DNA from: Acanthamoeba sp. SK_2022b
Lineage: Eukaryota > Discosea > Longamoebia > Acanthamoebidae
NCBI GenBank assembly: GCA_027943245.1
Contig: JANDJZ010000060.1
Location: 62,001 to 126,000, forward strand
Reading direction: 5' to 3'
Length of the DNA: 64,000 nucleotides
In this document: piece by piece, positions 11,565 to 21,555 of the stretch
Numbering within the stretch: position 1 is the first letter of the stretch
Layout of the letters: each line of letters opens with the position of its first letter
The notes under the pieces: model-generated
What the model saw: the letters and a program-made list of their open reading frames with translations, nothing else
Database searches by the model: none
What the model was told of the DNA's origin: nothing
Position numbers and translations under genes: made by a program

Positions 11565-12036
11565 GCCCGCCCTAGCCGTGACCACCACCGCGACCATCGA
11601 CGTGGAGACACACCGTCACAGACCAGAGAGACGGTGTGTCTCGCGTCGAGGCAACCCGGGCTGGGCGATGAGTGTGCGGGCGAGGGCAACCAAATGTGTG
11701 CGATAATGGTGAGCACACGGCCGGTCCCCGCCCCCCGCCTCTCCTCCCCCTTGCCCCCTCCTATCTTCTTTTGCTTTTGTTCCAATGTTTGAGAAAATCA
11801 TTTTTTTTAACCACCAAGGAGCCCACACGCAGGAGGATAAGGGGGGATGGGGTTTTCTTAATGACAGTATGAACAGATATGTACAACTTCACAGGGGTCG
11901 CTTCTCCACCGCCATCACCATCCATCTCCCGTCACGCAAATCACACAATACACAACACAAAGAAAGAACACACCTATGTGTATACGACGGGAGCGGCAGG
12001 GTGGCGGCGGTGGGTGGCGGCAGCAGAAGGTAACGA
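11565..12036. other. Convergent 3' intergenic region
   Basis: It holds the 3' ends of two convergent genes. There is a T-rich stretch at 11764-11808 and no recognisable coding, RNA or repeat element. Confidence 0.5.
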
Positions 12037-13981
12037 TCAGAAGTCGAAAAACTCGGTGAGTGTCTCCTTGAGCTGGTCGTCGTTGGTCCACAGGTTCCAG
12101 TCGAAGGAGATGCGCGGGTCCAGCTGCTGCATGCAGAACGACGAGCCCCCGCCGGCCTGGCTCGGAGTGGTCTCCGCTTGCGGGTAGCCCATGGGGGCCC
12201 ACCCGCACGCCAGAGGGTCCACGGAGAACGAGTACGAGGAGAGGGAGCCACGCTGCACGACGATGCGAAGGCCTTTGTCAGACACACGCGGCAGACCAGA
12301 GGAGCAGAGAAGGGCGGCGCACCTTGCCGCCCGACATGGGCGGGCCGCCGCCCGGAAGGCTAAGCGAGAAGGAGCCCGTGGAGGACTGCAGCGAGAGCGA
12401 GCCGGTCGGGGTGAAGCTAATGGAGGGCCTCCTCGGCGTCAGCGACGTAGAGTTGACGACCAGGGGCGGCACGGTGATCTCTGACGGGGCGGACGTCGAG
12501 GAGGTGGCGGCCGTTGTCGACGTCTGTAGTTGCGCGCCCGAAGCGTTGGCCGTGGCTTGCGAGGAGGGCGTGACCAGCGCCTGCAGGTCGTCGTCCTGGA
12601 ATGACAGGAAGCCCGCGATACTGGCATCGTCGAGCGAGATCGATTGCCTGCGGAACATTTCGCAGAAAAAGGAACATCAGCACACAGACGTCGGCGGAGG
12701 GTGAGAGGGGGAGGATGACGCACTTCTTGAGGGGCGGCTGCAGGGCCTCGCCCAGCGAGCCGGAGTGGGAGACGAAGGACAGTCGGCGCTTCTTGGTGAA
12801 CATGTAGTTGTCCACCCCGTCGAGAACGTTCTGCGCGCTCAGCGCCTTTGCACCGCCGATCGGGGTCACGGGCTCGCTTAGGTCCACAACTTGGCCTGCC
12901 AGCTCTGCAGTCGAATGGAGAGATTAAGCATTTGATAATCATCACTAGCTTATTGGGGATGGACATGTGTACGTTTTTTCTGCTGGGCCAGCACGAGCTC
13001 TTCCTTCTCACTGATTACCTCTTGCAGGTACCATTCGAGGCGCTTCTTCCGCAATCGCTCCGATTCGATGGCTTCGAGTAGGTGCTTGATAGTCCCAATG
13101 TCCGCGGATGTGATTGACGGAGCGGCAGCGGGAGGGGAGCTGATCGTCGTGGAATTGGTTGCGCTGCGCTGTGCCTGATGTGTGCTCAATGATCCCGAGG
13201 ATGATGAGGATAGATTACTCTGGGCGGTTCCTGTAGCCACGTGCGGTACCGTGGTCGCGAAGCCATTCGATGCGGCAGGGGCTCTTGCTGCTGTTGTTGC
13301 GAGCGAGGGATTATGCGGACGCGCCGCGAAGGGGCTCATGAGGCAAGACGACGGCAGGTTCTGGTGTGCTGACGACGAAGGCGGATAAAGGGACGAAGAT
13401 GACGGAAACGCAGAGGATGAACCGGTTGACGATGAAGCTGGAGCCGAAACGGCAGTGATGGTCGAGCAGGGAAGGGAGGTAGTGAAGATGGAAGAAGGCC
13501 CCTGGGGTGGCTGTGCGCTGCCGCCATTGAGCTGGCCCACGCTTCCCAGAAGCGAAGGCGAAGACAAGGGCGAGGATGCAGATGAAAAGGAGGAGCGACT
13601 CGGCGAGGCAGTCGAAGAGGTGGCGGCCATGACGTGCTGGGGCAACTGCTGCGCTGGTCCTGCCGGCGAGAAGGAGGTTGATGAGGATGATGAAGAGGCG
13701 GTCGCAGTAGCAGGATGGCGCTGCTGCACTGTCGCCGTTTGGCTGCTGAGGGAGGCCTGGAGTAGGGCTGCTGCGGGCGAGAGGGTAGAAGCAGAAGGCA
13801 CGTTATCCGCCGAGAAGGAGAAGCGCGGCGGTGTGTTGCTTCCCGATGCCGGTGCTGCGGCGGTTGCCAGAGAGCCGAGCTTCGAGGAGGGGTCGCGCGC
13901 ATCGCTGGCCCCCGTGGCAACGCTGCTCCCCCCGCCGGTTACTGGCGCGGGAGTAGTGGTGGTACGCGTTGAGGTCTCCAT
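12037..13981 (-). CDS. Low-complexity Ser/Ala/Thr-rich protein with a coiled coil, unknown function
   Basis: Four exons (13981-12973, 12904-12724, 12647-12323, 12252-12037) join in phase to 1,731 nt, 576 aa. The start METSTRTTTT is the only sensible ATG. Residues 1-~280 are disordered and Ser/Ala/Thr/Pro-rich. Next comes a charged helix likely to form a coiled coil (KHLLEAIESERLRKKRLEWY through EKEELVLAQQKK). After it is a basic nuclear-localisation-like patch (TKKRRLSF), and then Ser-rich segments. The last ~70 residues are richer in aromatic and acidic residues, ending LKETLTEFFDF. This layout is common in transcriptional regulators, but I see no DNA-binding domain and recognise no family. 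The gene is divergent from the next gene. Confidence 0.75.
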
Positions 13982-14560
13982 CGTAGTGTGCAAGCGAAAA
14001 TGGGGAGGAAGAACGAAGCCGCAGTGGCGCAGAAAAATGAAAACGACAAATACTAATTATTGGGTTGGGGACGTCGCTTGGGGAGGAGATAAAGAGCTCG
14101 CAACCGAGGGGAATGGAAAGGAAAGTGCTGTGGACGTGCGGTGGTGTGCACGCGCTAGATCCCAACCGTTTGGAGTGTGTCGAGCGCGTTGTGAAGAGCG
14201 AGAGGCAGCGGTTAGGGATGCTGCTCGCGCGCAGTGTAGCTATTGTGGTGTGTCCTGCGGGCTGGTGTAAGTGTAAACTGTAAAGGAGCGAGAGGCTGGT
14301 GGCCGCGGGACGGAATAGTGCAGGCGATGTCTTGGCCCATCCCCACGAAACGCGACTGCCCTGTTCGTCGGTCCAGTTGGCCAACCGCATGAAGGCTAAC
14401 CCGGGCAGCAGCAACGCTGACCGCCCTTCAGCGGGGACGATCTTGGCGTAGATGTCCCAGAGTCCTGCGGAACGTTGACCATGAAATTTCCCTGTCAACC
14501 AACAACCGCTGCCCCTCAACGGCCTTCGTTCTGTAGAAGGCAACAGATAAAATAATCAAA
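13982..14560. promoter_or_regulatory. Divergent intergenic region
   Basis: A 579 bp spacer separates two divergent start codons. It is less GC-rich than the flanks. A long minus-strand open frame crosses it but has no convincing protein features. Confidence 0.4.
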
Positions 14561-15692
14561 ATGCTGTCTGGGCTGGAGGTACCTTCCGGTGCCGAAGAGG
14601 TCCTCTACGTAGGGGTAGGCAGTTACTTGCGCCCCTCGTGCCCCGGTGCGAGCATCGACCAACAGCTCCCGCCCTTTCTCCGCCCCTACCTTGCCGCGGC
14701 CACTGCGCCGAGGGCGCGGGCGCTGCTCGTGGACCCCCAGTTTGCCGACGGCGAACTGCCCCTCGCGCTGCGGCTCGACCCCGTCGGCTGGGAGGCGTGG
14801 CGCCCCAACCTCCACCAATGGGAGGGCTTACCGGCTTCGGCCGAAGCGCTCGCTTTTAGCCAGAGACGTCGCCTCCCTGTGTATCGCCGCCTCCCCCCCC
14901 CCGGTCAGTGACCGTTCGCTCACGCCACGCACAGGCGCACCTACAGGAAGGGCGGGCTTGTTGTCGGCGTGGTGCCCGGGTGCCTTGCGTACGACGTCCC
15001 GGGACAGCGCGATGATGCCGGGTCGTCTTTGCAGGGCCGTCTCTATGAGCACGCGCGCGAGGTGCTGAGGCGGGGCGGTCGGGTGTGCCTGGGCGTCTAC
15101 TGCCACCCGTACTACGCAAACGAGGACAACCTGGCCGCGCTCGACCTCTATCACGCCCTGCTCGACGACGAGCGCCACAACTGCAGCGGTCGGCCTGGGG
15201 AGGAGGGGGACAGCCCCTCGTGCCGACTGCAGGGGCTCCTGCTGGCCGACTACGCGGACGAAGAGCGCGGGACGCGCGTGTGGCTCCTCAACGGCGGACG
15301 GCACGACCAGGACCTGGCCGTGATGAAGGAGGTGGCCCGATTCAATGGTGCGCTCGATCATTGCCCCCCTCCCTTCCCCCCGTCATATGTGGTCGCCTCG
15401 CAGAGGGTTGGACTCAATCCCAGGGCGGGCAGGAGCGGGGTTGAACGTGAGCGTGCCCGAGTACGTCTACATGCACCACCAGTACGGGCTCGGCCAACGG
15501 TTCACCGCTGGCCAATGGCCACACGAGCGGGAAGAAGGAGAGGGGGAGGACGGCGACGACGACGCAGGAGCTCTGCTGGCGCGCACGCAAGCCGCCATCG
15601 AGCGCGCGGTGGAGCGAGCGGGAGGCCGAGAGAGCGTGCTAGCCCTGGACGAAGCCGACTTGGGCGAGCTCTCGTGGGCTACCGCCCCATAA
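14561..15692 (+). CDS. Conserved-looking hypothetical protein, three exons, uncertain first splice
   Basis: The start MLSGLEVPSG is at 14561 and the stop TAA at 15690. Exon 1 has structured sequence (LYVGVGSYLRPSCPG, ALLVDPQFADGELPL). Exon 2 runs GGLVVGVVPGCLAYD, then RVCLGVYCHPYYANEDN and RVWLLNGGRHDQDLAV. Exon 3 is VPEYVYMHHQYGLGQRF, followed by an acidic tail. The second splice (AATG at ~15353 to GAGCGG at ~15431) joins cleanly in phase 1. For the first, the best donor (G|gtcagt at ~14906, after a C homopolymer) has phase 1, while the acceptor near 14931 needs phase 2. Either an unusual donor is used or the C tract carries a one-base error. I do not recognise the family. The protein is probably soluble, with no signal peptide or TM segment. 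Confidence 0.65.
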
Positions 15693-15803
15693 ACGCGCGC
15701 GCACGAGTGGCGGGTTGATACGTGTATTACATTACCTCTTCCTCTCTTCCTCTCTTCTCCACACGGCGAGTGGCGACGCCACTCGGGGTCACCCACCCCC
15801 CCT

Positions 15804-17473
15804 TCACTCGGCGCTCTTGCTCTTGGCCCTGGTCTGGGCGACCTTGAACATGGCGCGAGCCTGACGCACGGCCGACCGCGCCTTGATCAGCTGCAGCTCG
15901 ACCTCGACCTGGTGCGCCTGGGCGTGGAGCAACTGCTCTCTCGCCCTCTCCACCTCCTCGTCGACAGTCGTCCACTCCTCTTCCCCGATCACCAGCTCTT
16001 CCTCGTCCCCCGAGCTTCGGGGCACGGCGGCCTCCGCGGCCCTCCCGTTGTCCCTGGTGGTCCTCCTTCGCTTGTGCGCCCGAGTGGCGGGGTTGGGCGC
16101 TTCGGTGTACTCCTCACCCTCGTCGTCATCGTCGTCGTCGTGGTCGTCGTCCACGTCCTTCGGTTCGCGCTTGTGGATGTTCATGAACCGCTCGGCGTCC
16201 TGATGCAGCTGAATCAGGGCGTGAAGGGCCACGTCTGCACGGTGGACGCGCACGACCGAGTCAGCGACCACGACCGCGGTGTGGAACGAAGCACAAAGCT
16301 GAGCAGAGCAACAGCCATTAAATTGAGACACGCACCGCGCCTCTCTCGTGGCTCGTCGTCCACGGCCTGCGCATCGGCGGCGGCTTTGGGGCTGCCGTCT
16401 GCGGAGGTGAGGACGGTGGGCAGGGGGCCCGCCTCCACCAGTTCGTAGAAGTTCTTCATCCAGTACTGGACGCCCTCGTATCCCTCCTCCGTCCACTCCA
16501 ACCGGTATCGGGCGATCTGTTCTGCTCGCCGACCCACGCTCAGCCACAATAGCAAAGCAAAGTGGCTCGAGGAGGAGGAGGAGGAGGAGGAGGAGGGTAA
16601 CTCACCGAAAGCAGTGATGCCGACGAATTCGTCTTTGGTGAACGCGCAGGCGTCCAGGTCGTGCTCCTTGGGGTCCAGGGGCGCATCGTAGATGATGTCG
16701 AACAGCGGAAACGTGAGTCCGGCGGCCGTCATCAACGCCGGACTCTGCAGCGACTGTGGGGTCGGAGGAGCCCACCGCGCGCGCACACACGAACGAAAGG
16801 CCGTTGTTCGGTCACTATCGCATCCAGGGCCCTAGTCCCATTTGACTGGAGGAGCGGAGTTCGGGGGGGGGGGGAGGAAGGGGGCGCACGCAGTGCTTCC
16901 ATGCCATCAGCAGCAGGTAGTTGGCCGCGCCTAACATAAGCCTCTGCTTGTCGGTGCCCCGCATTGGCGCTTTGACGACCTGGCGGAGCGTAAGCGCACG
17001 GGGCCTTGGCGTTGGTGCGCCGCCCGCCGTTTCTGGGCGGGGGGGGGGGCTACATACGTTGTTGGCTTCGACGAAGGAGCTCAGCCCGGTGATGATGGTG
17101 CGGTGGACTTGCGAGACGAGCCCGTGGAGGGAACACGTCCTAGCGCCGGCGGTGGTGGTCCGGGTGCAGGGGAAGTAGTGCTGGGCGAGCCACCAGTAGA
17201 GGGAGTGGCGCGTGTACCAGTCCCGCGGGCGTATGGTGTTGGCCAGGTCTTGAAAATGGATCCGCAGGGTATCTGTTCAGCGCGAGCGCGCAGCGGAGGG
17301 GTCAGGGCACGCAGCGGAGGGGTCGGGGCGCGCAGTAGCGCGGGGGGGGGGTAGGCGGAGCGTGTACTCCTGAGCGCGGCGTCCGTTGCAGGCGACCAGC
17401 GGACCGGAGTGGAGCTGCTGGTCGTCGTGCTGCTCGGAACGCTGCGGAGAGGTTGCGAAGGGTCACGCTCCAT
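15804..17473 (-). CDS. Hypothetical protein with acidic and coiled-coil C-terminus
   Basis: Six exons (17473-17368, 17272-17058, 16979-16890, 16753-16606, 16521-16336, 16234-15804) total 1,176 nt, 391 aa, with all phases consistent. After a Ser/Thr-rich N-terminus (MERDPSQPLRS), the middle looks globular: IRPRDWYTRHSLYWWLAQ, RLMLGAANYLLLMAW, DAPLDPKEHDLDACAF, VQYWMKNFYELVEAG. The C-terminal 140 residues hold an Asp/Glu run, a basic NLS-like patch (HKRRRTTRD) and a long charged helix (VERAREQLLHAQAHQVEVEL), ending KSKSAE. A nuclear location is possible. The intron between exons 1 and 2 holds a roughly 22-bp tandem duplication. I recognise no family. Confidence 0.7.
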
Positions 17474-17675
17474 CTTCACCGACCATAGGGTTGCGCGTTG
17501 CGGTCTCCTCTCCGTGCGGGCGGAGCCGGTATGTAAAAAGAAAAACAAAGAAATGTGATGAGGAAACGTTAAAGAAATTTTTATTCTCCACGCGGTTACC
17601 CTTTTCCTCACCCTCTTCTGAACCCTTCGGGAAGGCGCCAAAGCACACCACTTCAGGAGTGCGATTGGGGTGAGG

Positions 17676-18292
17676 ATGAATCTGAAGAAGTTGAGTGGAG
17701 GGCTCTTGGGGAACCATAAGTTCTCGGTTGTGATATGTGTGCTGTCTCTGCTTGAGACTCTACACTGGAGCTTGCCGGCCGCGTGTGACGCTAACAGCCC
17801 GTACTTCTTCGAGAGGGAGGTGGACAACTTCCGTCTCTTCCAGTCTTCGTTTCTCCTGTCAGGCGATTCGATCGTGCGCCTCGCCACTCAGCTGGCCGAG
17901 AGCGAACAGGCGAGCATACACCAAGCGTGGGGAGAGTTAGCTGCCCATAGATTGCGAGAAGAAAGGTTAGGAGCTTCCTCATCACTGGAAGCGAGTGAGA
18001 GAAGACCTGCGACCTTAGATCCGACATCCCAAAGACCCGCTGTACTATCAGTAACGGTAAACTGTCCTTGCACTTGACGCTACGAATCCATCCACTCATG
18101 CGTGCAACGTAGAGGGCGAACGGAGATGCAGACGCCAACTTCGAAGGCGATGGCGATGGCGCATCGTCTCGCGATCCCGGCTTCTCCCTCTTCCTATCCT
18201 TGTACATACTGTATTCACAACTTGGTACGCAGCGCGCAAATCAGACCAGATTCACTTGTAGCCAACTTTGCAACTGACGTCTTGCCAAGCAG
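17676..18292 (+). other. Possible 5' exons of the TULIP-PqiA gene
   Basis: An open frame from ATG 17676 begins MNLKKLSGG, has a hydrophobic signal-like stretch (FSVVICVLSLLETLHWSL) and ends at a plausible donor (ACG|gtaaac, ~18057). An acceptor (cgtag at ~18113) opens an exon reading ANFEGDGDGASSRDPGF. It ends CTTG|gtacgc near 18223. An acceptor at ~18290 (aagcag) then leads in phase into the main exon. Phases agree throughout and would supply the missing signal sequence, but support is by phase only. An RNA read across these junctions would settle it. Confidence 0.35.
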
Positions 18293-18369
18293 ATCTCTCC
18301 CAGCAAAGGAGGAAGACCTTGTCGACTATCAACTCTCTCCCATTCCATCTCCTCGCTTGGCAGCTGGTG

Positions 18370-21300
18370 ATGGCTGGTGGTTTCGTCCCTGCAACTGCAG
18401 CTCTCATTCAGCCGAATGCCAGCGCCGATGCTTCACCGTGCGGCGATTTGCAGTGTTGGCTGAGCAGCTTGACCATCCCTATTCCCGACCAACGCTTCGA
18501 ATCCCTTGGCGTGGTGGGCACAATCACCAACGCGGCGTGCTCCAACATATCGATAGACCAGCTGGCCTCTGAGATGGTTGCACCCTCTGGCATTCAATTC
18601 CAAGCTACTGGGCTCAGCATCGCCTGCGCTCTCGACTGGGGGCTGGAGGTGATTGGCATCCATGCCTCGGGCCGGGCCAATGCCCAGGCCACCGATTCGA
18701 GCCTTCTGACCGCTGTGCAGCTCCATCACACCCCCTCTCACGGCGACGGCAACGTGACGCTGCCATCCAGCGCCACTATCACCTCTTGCTTGCCGAGAGT
18801 TCAGGTGTCGTCCGTGCAGTTCCAGGGCGACCTGGGCAGCTTTCTCAACTTCTTCGAGTACCAGATCGAGTTCATCCTCTCGGACCAGCTTGACTCAATC
18901 ATCTGCACCCAGTTGACATCGCTGGTGCAGAGCCAGCTCACCGAAGTGCTACGGGAGGTCGATACCATCATCGCGCCCTTACTACACCCGCCTGCGACCA
19001 TCCTGCCACCCGAGCCGCAGACCGGCATGATCGATCTTCGCCGCAGTCCGCTGATGGGCGTGGTGGATTACCTGCTCGACGACGTCATTGGAGCCAATGG
19101 ACCTGCGGGGCTCAACAAGATTGTCGACATCTTCACCAACGGGTCGGGGAGCCTGACCATGGCTGAACTGAACACATCGCTTCTCATCCCCATTAGCTCG
19201 CTGGGCACCGTCCGCCTGGGTCTGGAGAGCGTGAGCCTTTCGGGCTTGAACTCTTGGTCGCAGCTGGAGCTGTTCGACCCTTCGTTCGGTCCCTACAGCC
19301 TGACCTCTACAACCGTGCTGGATTCGCTGAACATCTCCATTGCCTTCTCGCTTAACGTCAGCCTCGTGGGGTCGAACGGAAGCTACCTTTACGAGGAAGC
19401 TGTGTTCCAGGCCGCTATGGTCAACAACTCACTTTACTCAGCGCTGCATCTGGTCGTTGACGCGGCTGCGGTGGAGAGCCTTACCCAATCGGAGGTGCCC
19501 GTGCCTGGTTGTCTGCTGTCTACACTTCGCTACCTCGATATGCCGCTTCTCGACATGTCGTTCATCCTGGAACATCTATACATCACCGCTGCAAACAACA
19601 TCAATGGCACCGAGAGACAGATCGACGTTGCCCTCGACCACGTCTTCGCTCTGCTCACCGACTCCTACGGGAAGGTCCTACCCGCGCTCTCCAACGGGCT
19701 CATACTCAGCCCGATGCGCACGCTGGTCAACCAGGGCTTCAAGCAGCTGCTGTCAAACCCCACCTGCACCGATCCCGGCGTGCCCTCCTTATTCAATGCC
19801 GAGTCCACTACCGCGGCCTTCTCCGCTGCTGGGGGTGTCTACACGGCGCTGCTTCTCTTCGTTGGCCTCGTGGAGTTGATCCGCTGGAAGGGCAGATCTG
19901 CGGTGGATTGTCAAGTTGTAAGAGCCTGCACTCCTGCCCACGGTGATGACGACGCAGAGCTCAGGCTGTTATCTAGGAGCGAACGGGCCGACGATGAGCT
20001 GAGTGGCCAACGTCGGGCGAAGTGGATGCGCTCTCTGCTGTTCAGTCAGCGGTTGCCTGTCATTGTGCGCCATGGCGTGTTGATCGTGCTGCTGTGCAAC
20101 GTCGCGCTCTTTGCCGCCTCCGTAACATCGGCCGGTGCGTCAGTCTACGTGTATCTCACGCTGGGCGACGAGGTCACCAGGCTGCCCGCCGTCTTCCTGT
20201 TCACTCTGCGGGGCAGCGTGATCGACATGTGGAACGCCGAGGCCTACGTCCTATCGCTCCTCATTGCAGTGTTCTCGGGTATTTGGCCCTTCCTGAAGCT
20301 CGCCTTGGTGCTGTGCTGCTGGGTGGTGCCTGTCCACCTGATGCCTCCTCGACGTCGTGAGCGTGTGCTGATGGCACTCGACGCCCTGGGCAAGTGGTCG
20401 CTCATCGACTCCTTCGTGGTCACCTTGACGGTGGTGGCCTTCCATTTCCACATTGTCCCGCCTGTGTCTCCCCACACTCCCCCTGGAACGGCGTCTGTCG
20501 ATGCCTTCCTGGAGCCCCACTTCGGGTTCTACGGCTTCATGGCAGCGACCATGCTCTCACTGGTCGTCACCCACGTCGCCGTGGCCTGTCACAGGTTCGA
20601 CCAGTCGCTCCCGGATGGCGCTGGGAAGTCAAGAGGCAAGCCTGCCCCGCCGCAGAAGTGGGAGGCTCTATGCAAGAACGCCTTTCCCTCCAGAGGGCGC
20701 TGGTCGTTGCTCATCACCGTCACGCTCGCTGGTCTCCTGCTGCTGGCAATCGCGCTGATCTGCATCGGGGCGGCAATCCCCTCGTTCGAGTTCCAGTTCC
20801 GAGGGGCGTTCAAGCTCCTACTCGACTTTCTGCACGACCCTGCCAACCGGTACCACTCGATCGTCACCACCGGGCTCGCGCTGACCACGAGCATGGTCCA
20901 CTCGGACCAAGTGGGCATGGTCTTCATCCTAGTGCCGTGGTTCTGCTTCGCTATTGTCATTCCGCTGTGCCACCTGCTGCTGCTTCTCGTTTTGTGGCTT
21001 ACCCCGTTGACGCCGAAGCTGCAGCGGGCGGTGTTCGTGGCCACGGAGGTGGCCAACGCCTGGTCGGCCCTCGACGTGGTCGTTATCTCCATCATCGTCG
21101 CCCTGCTCGAGCTCCAGACTCTGGCCCAGTTCATCATCGGCGATCGGTGCGACCTCATCAATGAACTGTTATCCAAGTACCTGGGTAATGTGCTCGAGGG
21201 GGACACTCGCTGCTTCGATGTCCAGGCCCGGCTCGACGAAGGCTGCTGGCTCCTATTCACCGCATGTCTCATCAACATCGCCGTCGGCCTGCTCGTGCAA

Positions 21301-21420
21301 CTGACCTGCCACAAGGTCCTGCGCAAGCGCGAACAGTTGATGGTACAGGAGGTAGAGGAGGAGGGCGACGACGACGACGAGGAGAGTAACAATCAGCACT
21401 GCAACAAGGGGCGGCCGTAG
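18370..21420 (+). CDS. TULIP/BPI-like lumenal domain fused to PqiA-like membrane domains
   Basis: One long intronless frame of about 1,016 residues from ATG 18370; it stays open upstream to about 18268. The first ~500 residues have many NxS/T sites and paired Cys. They read like a BPI/LBP-type lipid-binding (TULIP) domain: sheet-rich repeats, then LSDQLDSIICTQLTSLVQ resembling the helix of that family. A TM segment (GGVYTALLLFVGLVELI) follows. Two membrane blocks come next. The first has FLKLALVLCCWVVPV and GKWSLIDSFVVTLTVVAF, which matches the KWSMLDVFVVA signature of paraquat-inducible protein A. The second repeats it as NAWSALDVVVISIIVALL. The tail is acidic and cytosolic. Bacterial PqiA works with MCE-domain PqiB in lipid transport, so lipid handling is inferred here. 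A signal peptide is missing from this start. Confidence 0.8.
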   Translation: MAGGFVPATAALIQPNASADASPCGDLQCWLSSLTIPIPDQRFESLGVVGTITNAACSNISIDQLASEMVAPSGIQFQATGLSIACALDWGLEVIGIHASGRANAQATDSSLLTAVQLHHTPSHGDGNVTLPSSATITSCLPRVQVSSVQFQGDLGSFLNFFEYQIEFILSDQLDSIICTQLTSLVQSQLTEVLREVDTIIAPLLHPPATILPPEPQTGMIDLRRSPLMGVVDYLLDDVIGANGPAGLNKIVDIFTNGSGSLTMAELNTSLLIPISSLGTVRLGLESVSLSGLNSWSQLELFDPSFGPYSLTSTTVLDSLNISIAFSLNVSLVGSNGSYLYEEAVFQAAMVNNSLYSALHLVVDAAAVESLTQSEVPVPGCLLSTLRYLDMPLLDMSFILEHLYITAANNINGTERQIDVALDHVFALLTDSYGKVLPALSNGLILSPMRTLVNQGFKQLLSNPTCTDPGVPSLFNAESTTAAFSAAGGVYTALLLFVGLVELIRWKGRSAVDCQVVRACTPAHGDDDAELRLLSRSERADDELSGQRRAKWMRSLLFSQRLPVIVRHGVLIVLLCNVALFAASVTSAGASVYVYLTLGDEVTRLPAVFLFTLRGSVIDMWNAEAYVLSLLIAVFSGIWPFLKLALVLCCWVVPVHLMPPRRRERVLMALDALGKWSLIDSFVVTLTVVAFHFHIVPPVSPHTPPGTASVDAFLEPHFGFYGFMAATMLSLVVTHVAVACHRFDQSLPDGAGKSRGKPAPPQKWEALCKNAFPSRGRWSLLITVTLAGLLLLAIALICIGAAIPSFEFQFRGAFKLLLDFLHDPANRYHSIVTTGLALTTSMVHSDQVGMVFILVPWFCFAIVIPLCHLLLLLVLWLTPLTPKLQRAVFVATEVANAWSALDVVVISIIVALLELQTLAQFIIGDRCDLINELLSKYLGNVLEGDTRCFDVQARLDEGCWLLFTACLINIAVGLLVQLTCHKVLRKREQLMVQEVEEEGDDDDEESNNQHCNKGRP

Positions 21421-21519
21421 GTAGCCGGGGTAACCGGCTCGAGGACGAGCCACCCACCAACCTTACTCATCATTCTGGAAGCCACCAATGCGCTAAGCGC
21501 TATAACTATCATTAACTCA

Positions 21520-21525
21520 AATAAA
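21520..21525 (+). terminator. Candidate poly(A) signal of the TULIP-PqiA gene
   Basis: AATAAA about 100 bases past the stop, in the 135-bp convergent spacer before the citrate synthase stop. Confidence 0.5.
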
Positions 21526-21555
21526 GCCAACGTTTACACGACGCTAGGGTGGTGG

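Noticed and set aside
12950..14270. Overlapping Ala/Glu-rich plus-strand frames over the low-complexity gene
   Set aside because: The minus-strand frame ends at phase-consistent splice sites and a coiled coil. The plus-strand composition is a by-product of Ser/Ala/Thr codons.
13803..14543. 246-residue open frame on the minus strand across the divergent spacer
   Set aside because: It overlaps the well-supported four-exon gene in another frame. Its spacer part lacks domain or repeat features and has no supporting splice pattern.
20251..20520. Minus-strand frames opposite the PqiA-like region
   Set aside because: Shadows of a 3-kb plus-strand frame with TM helices and N-glycosylation sites.
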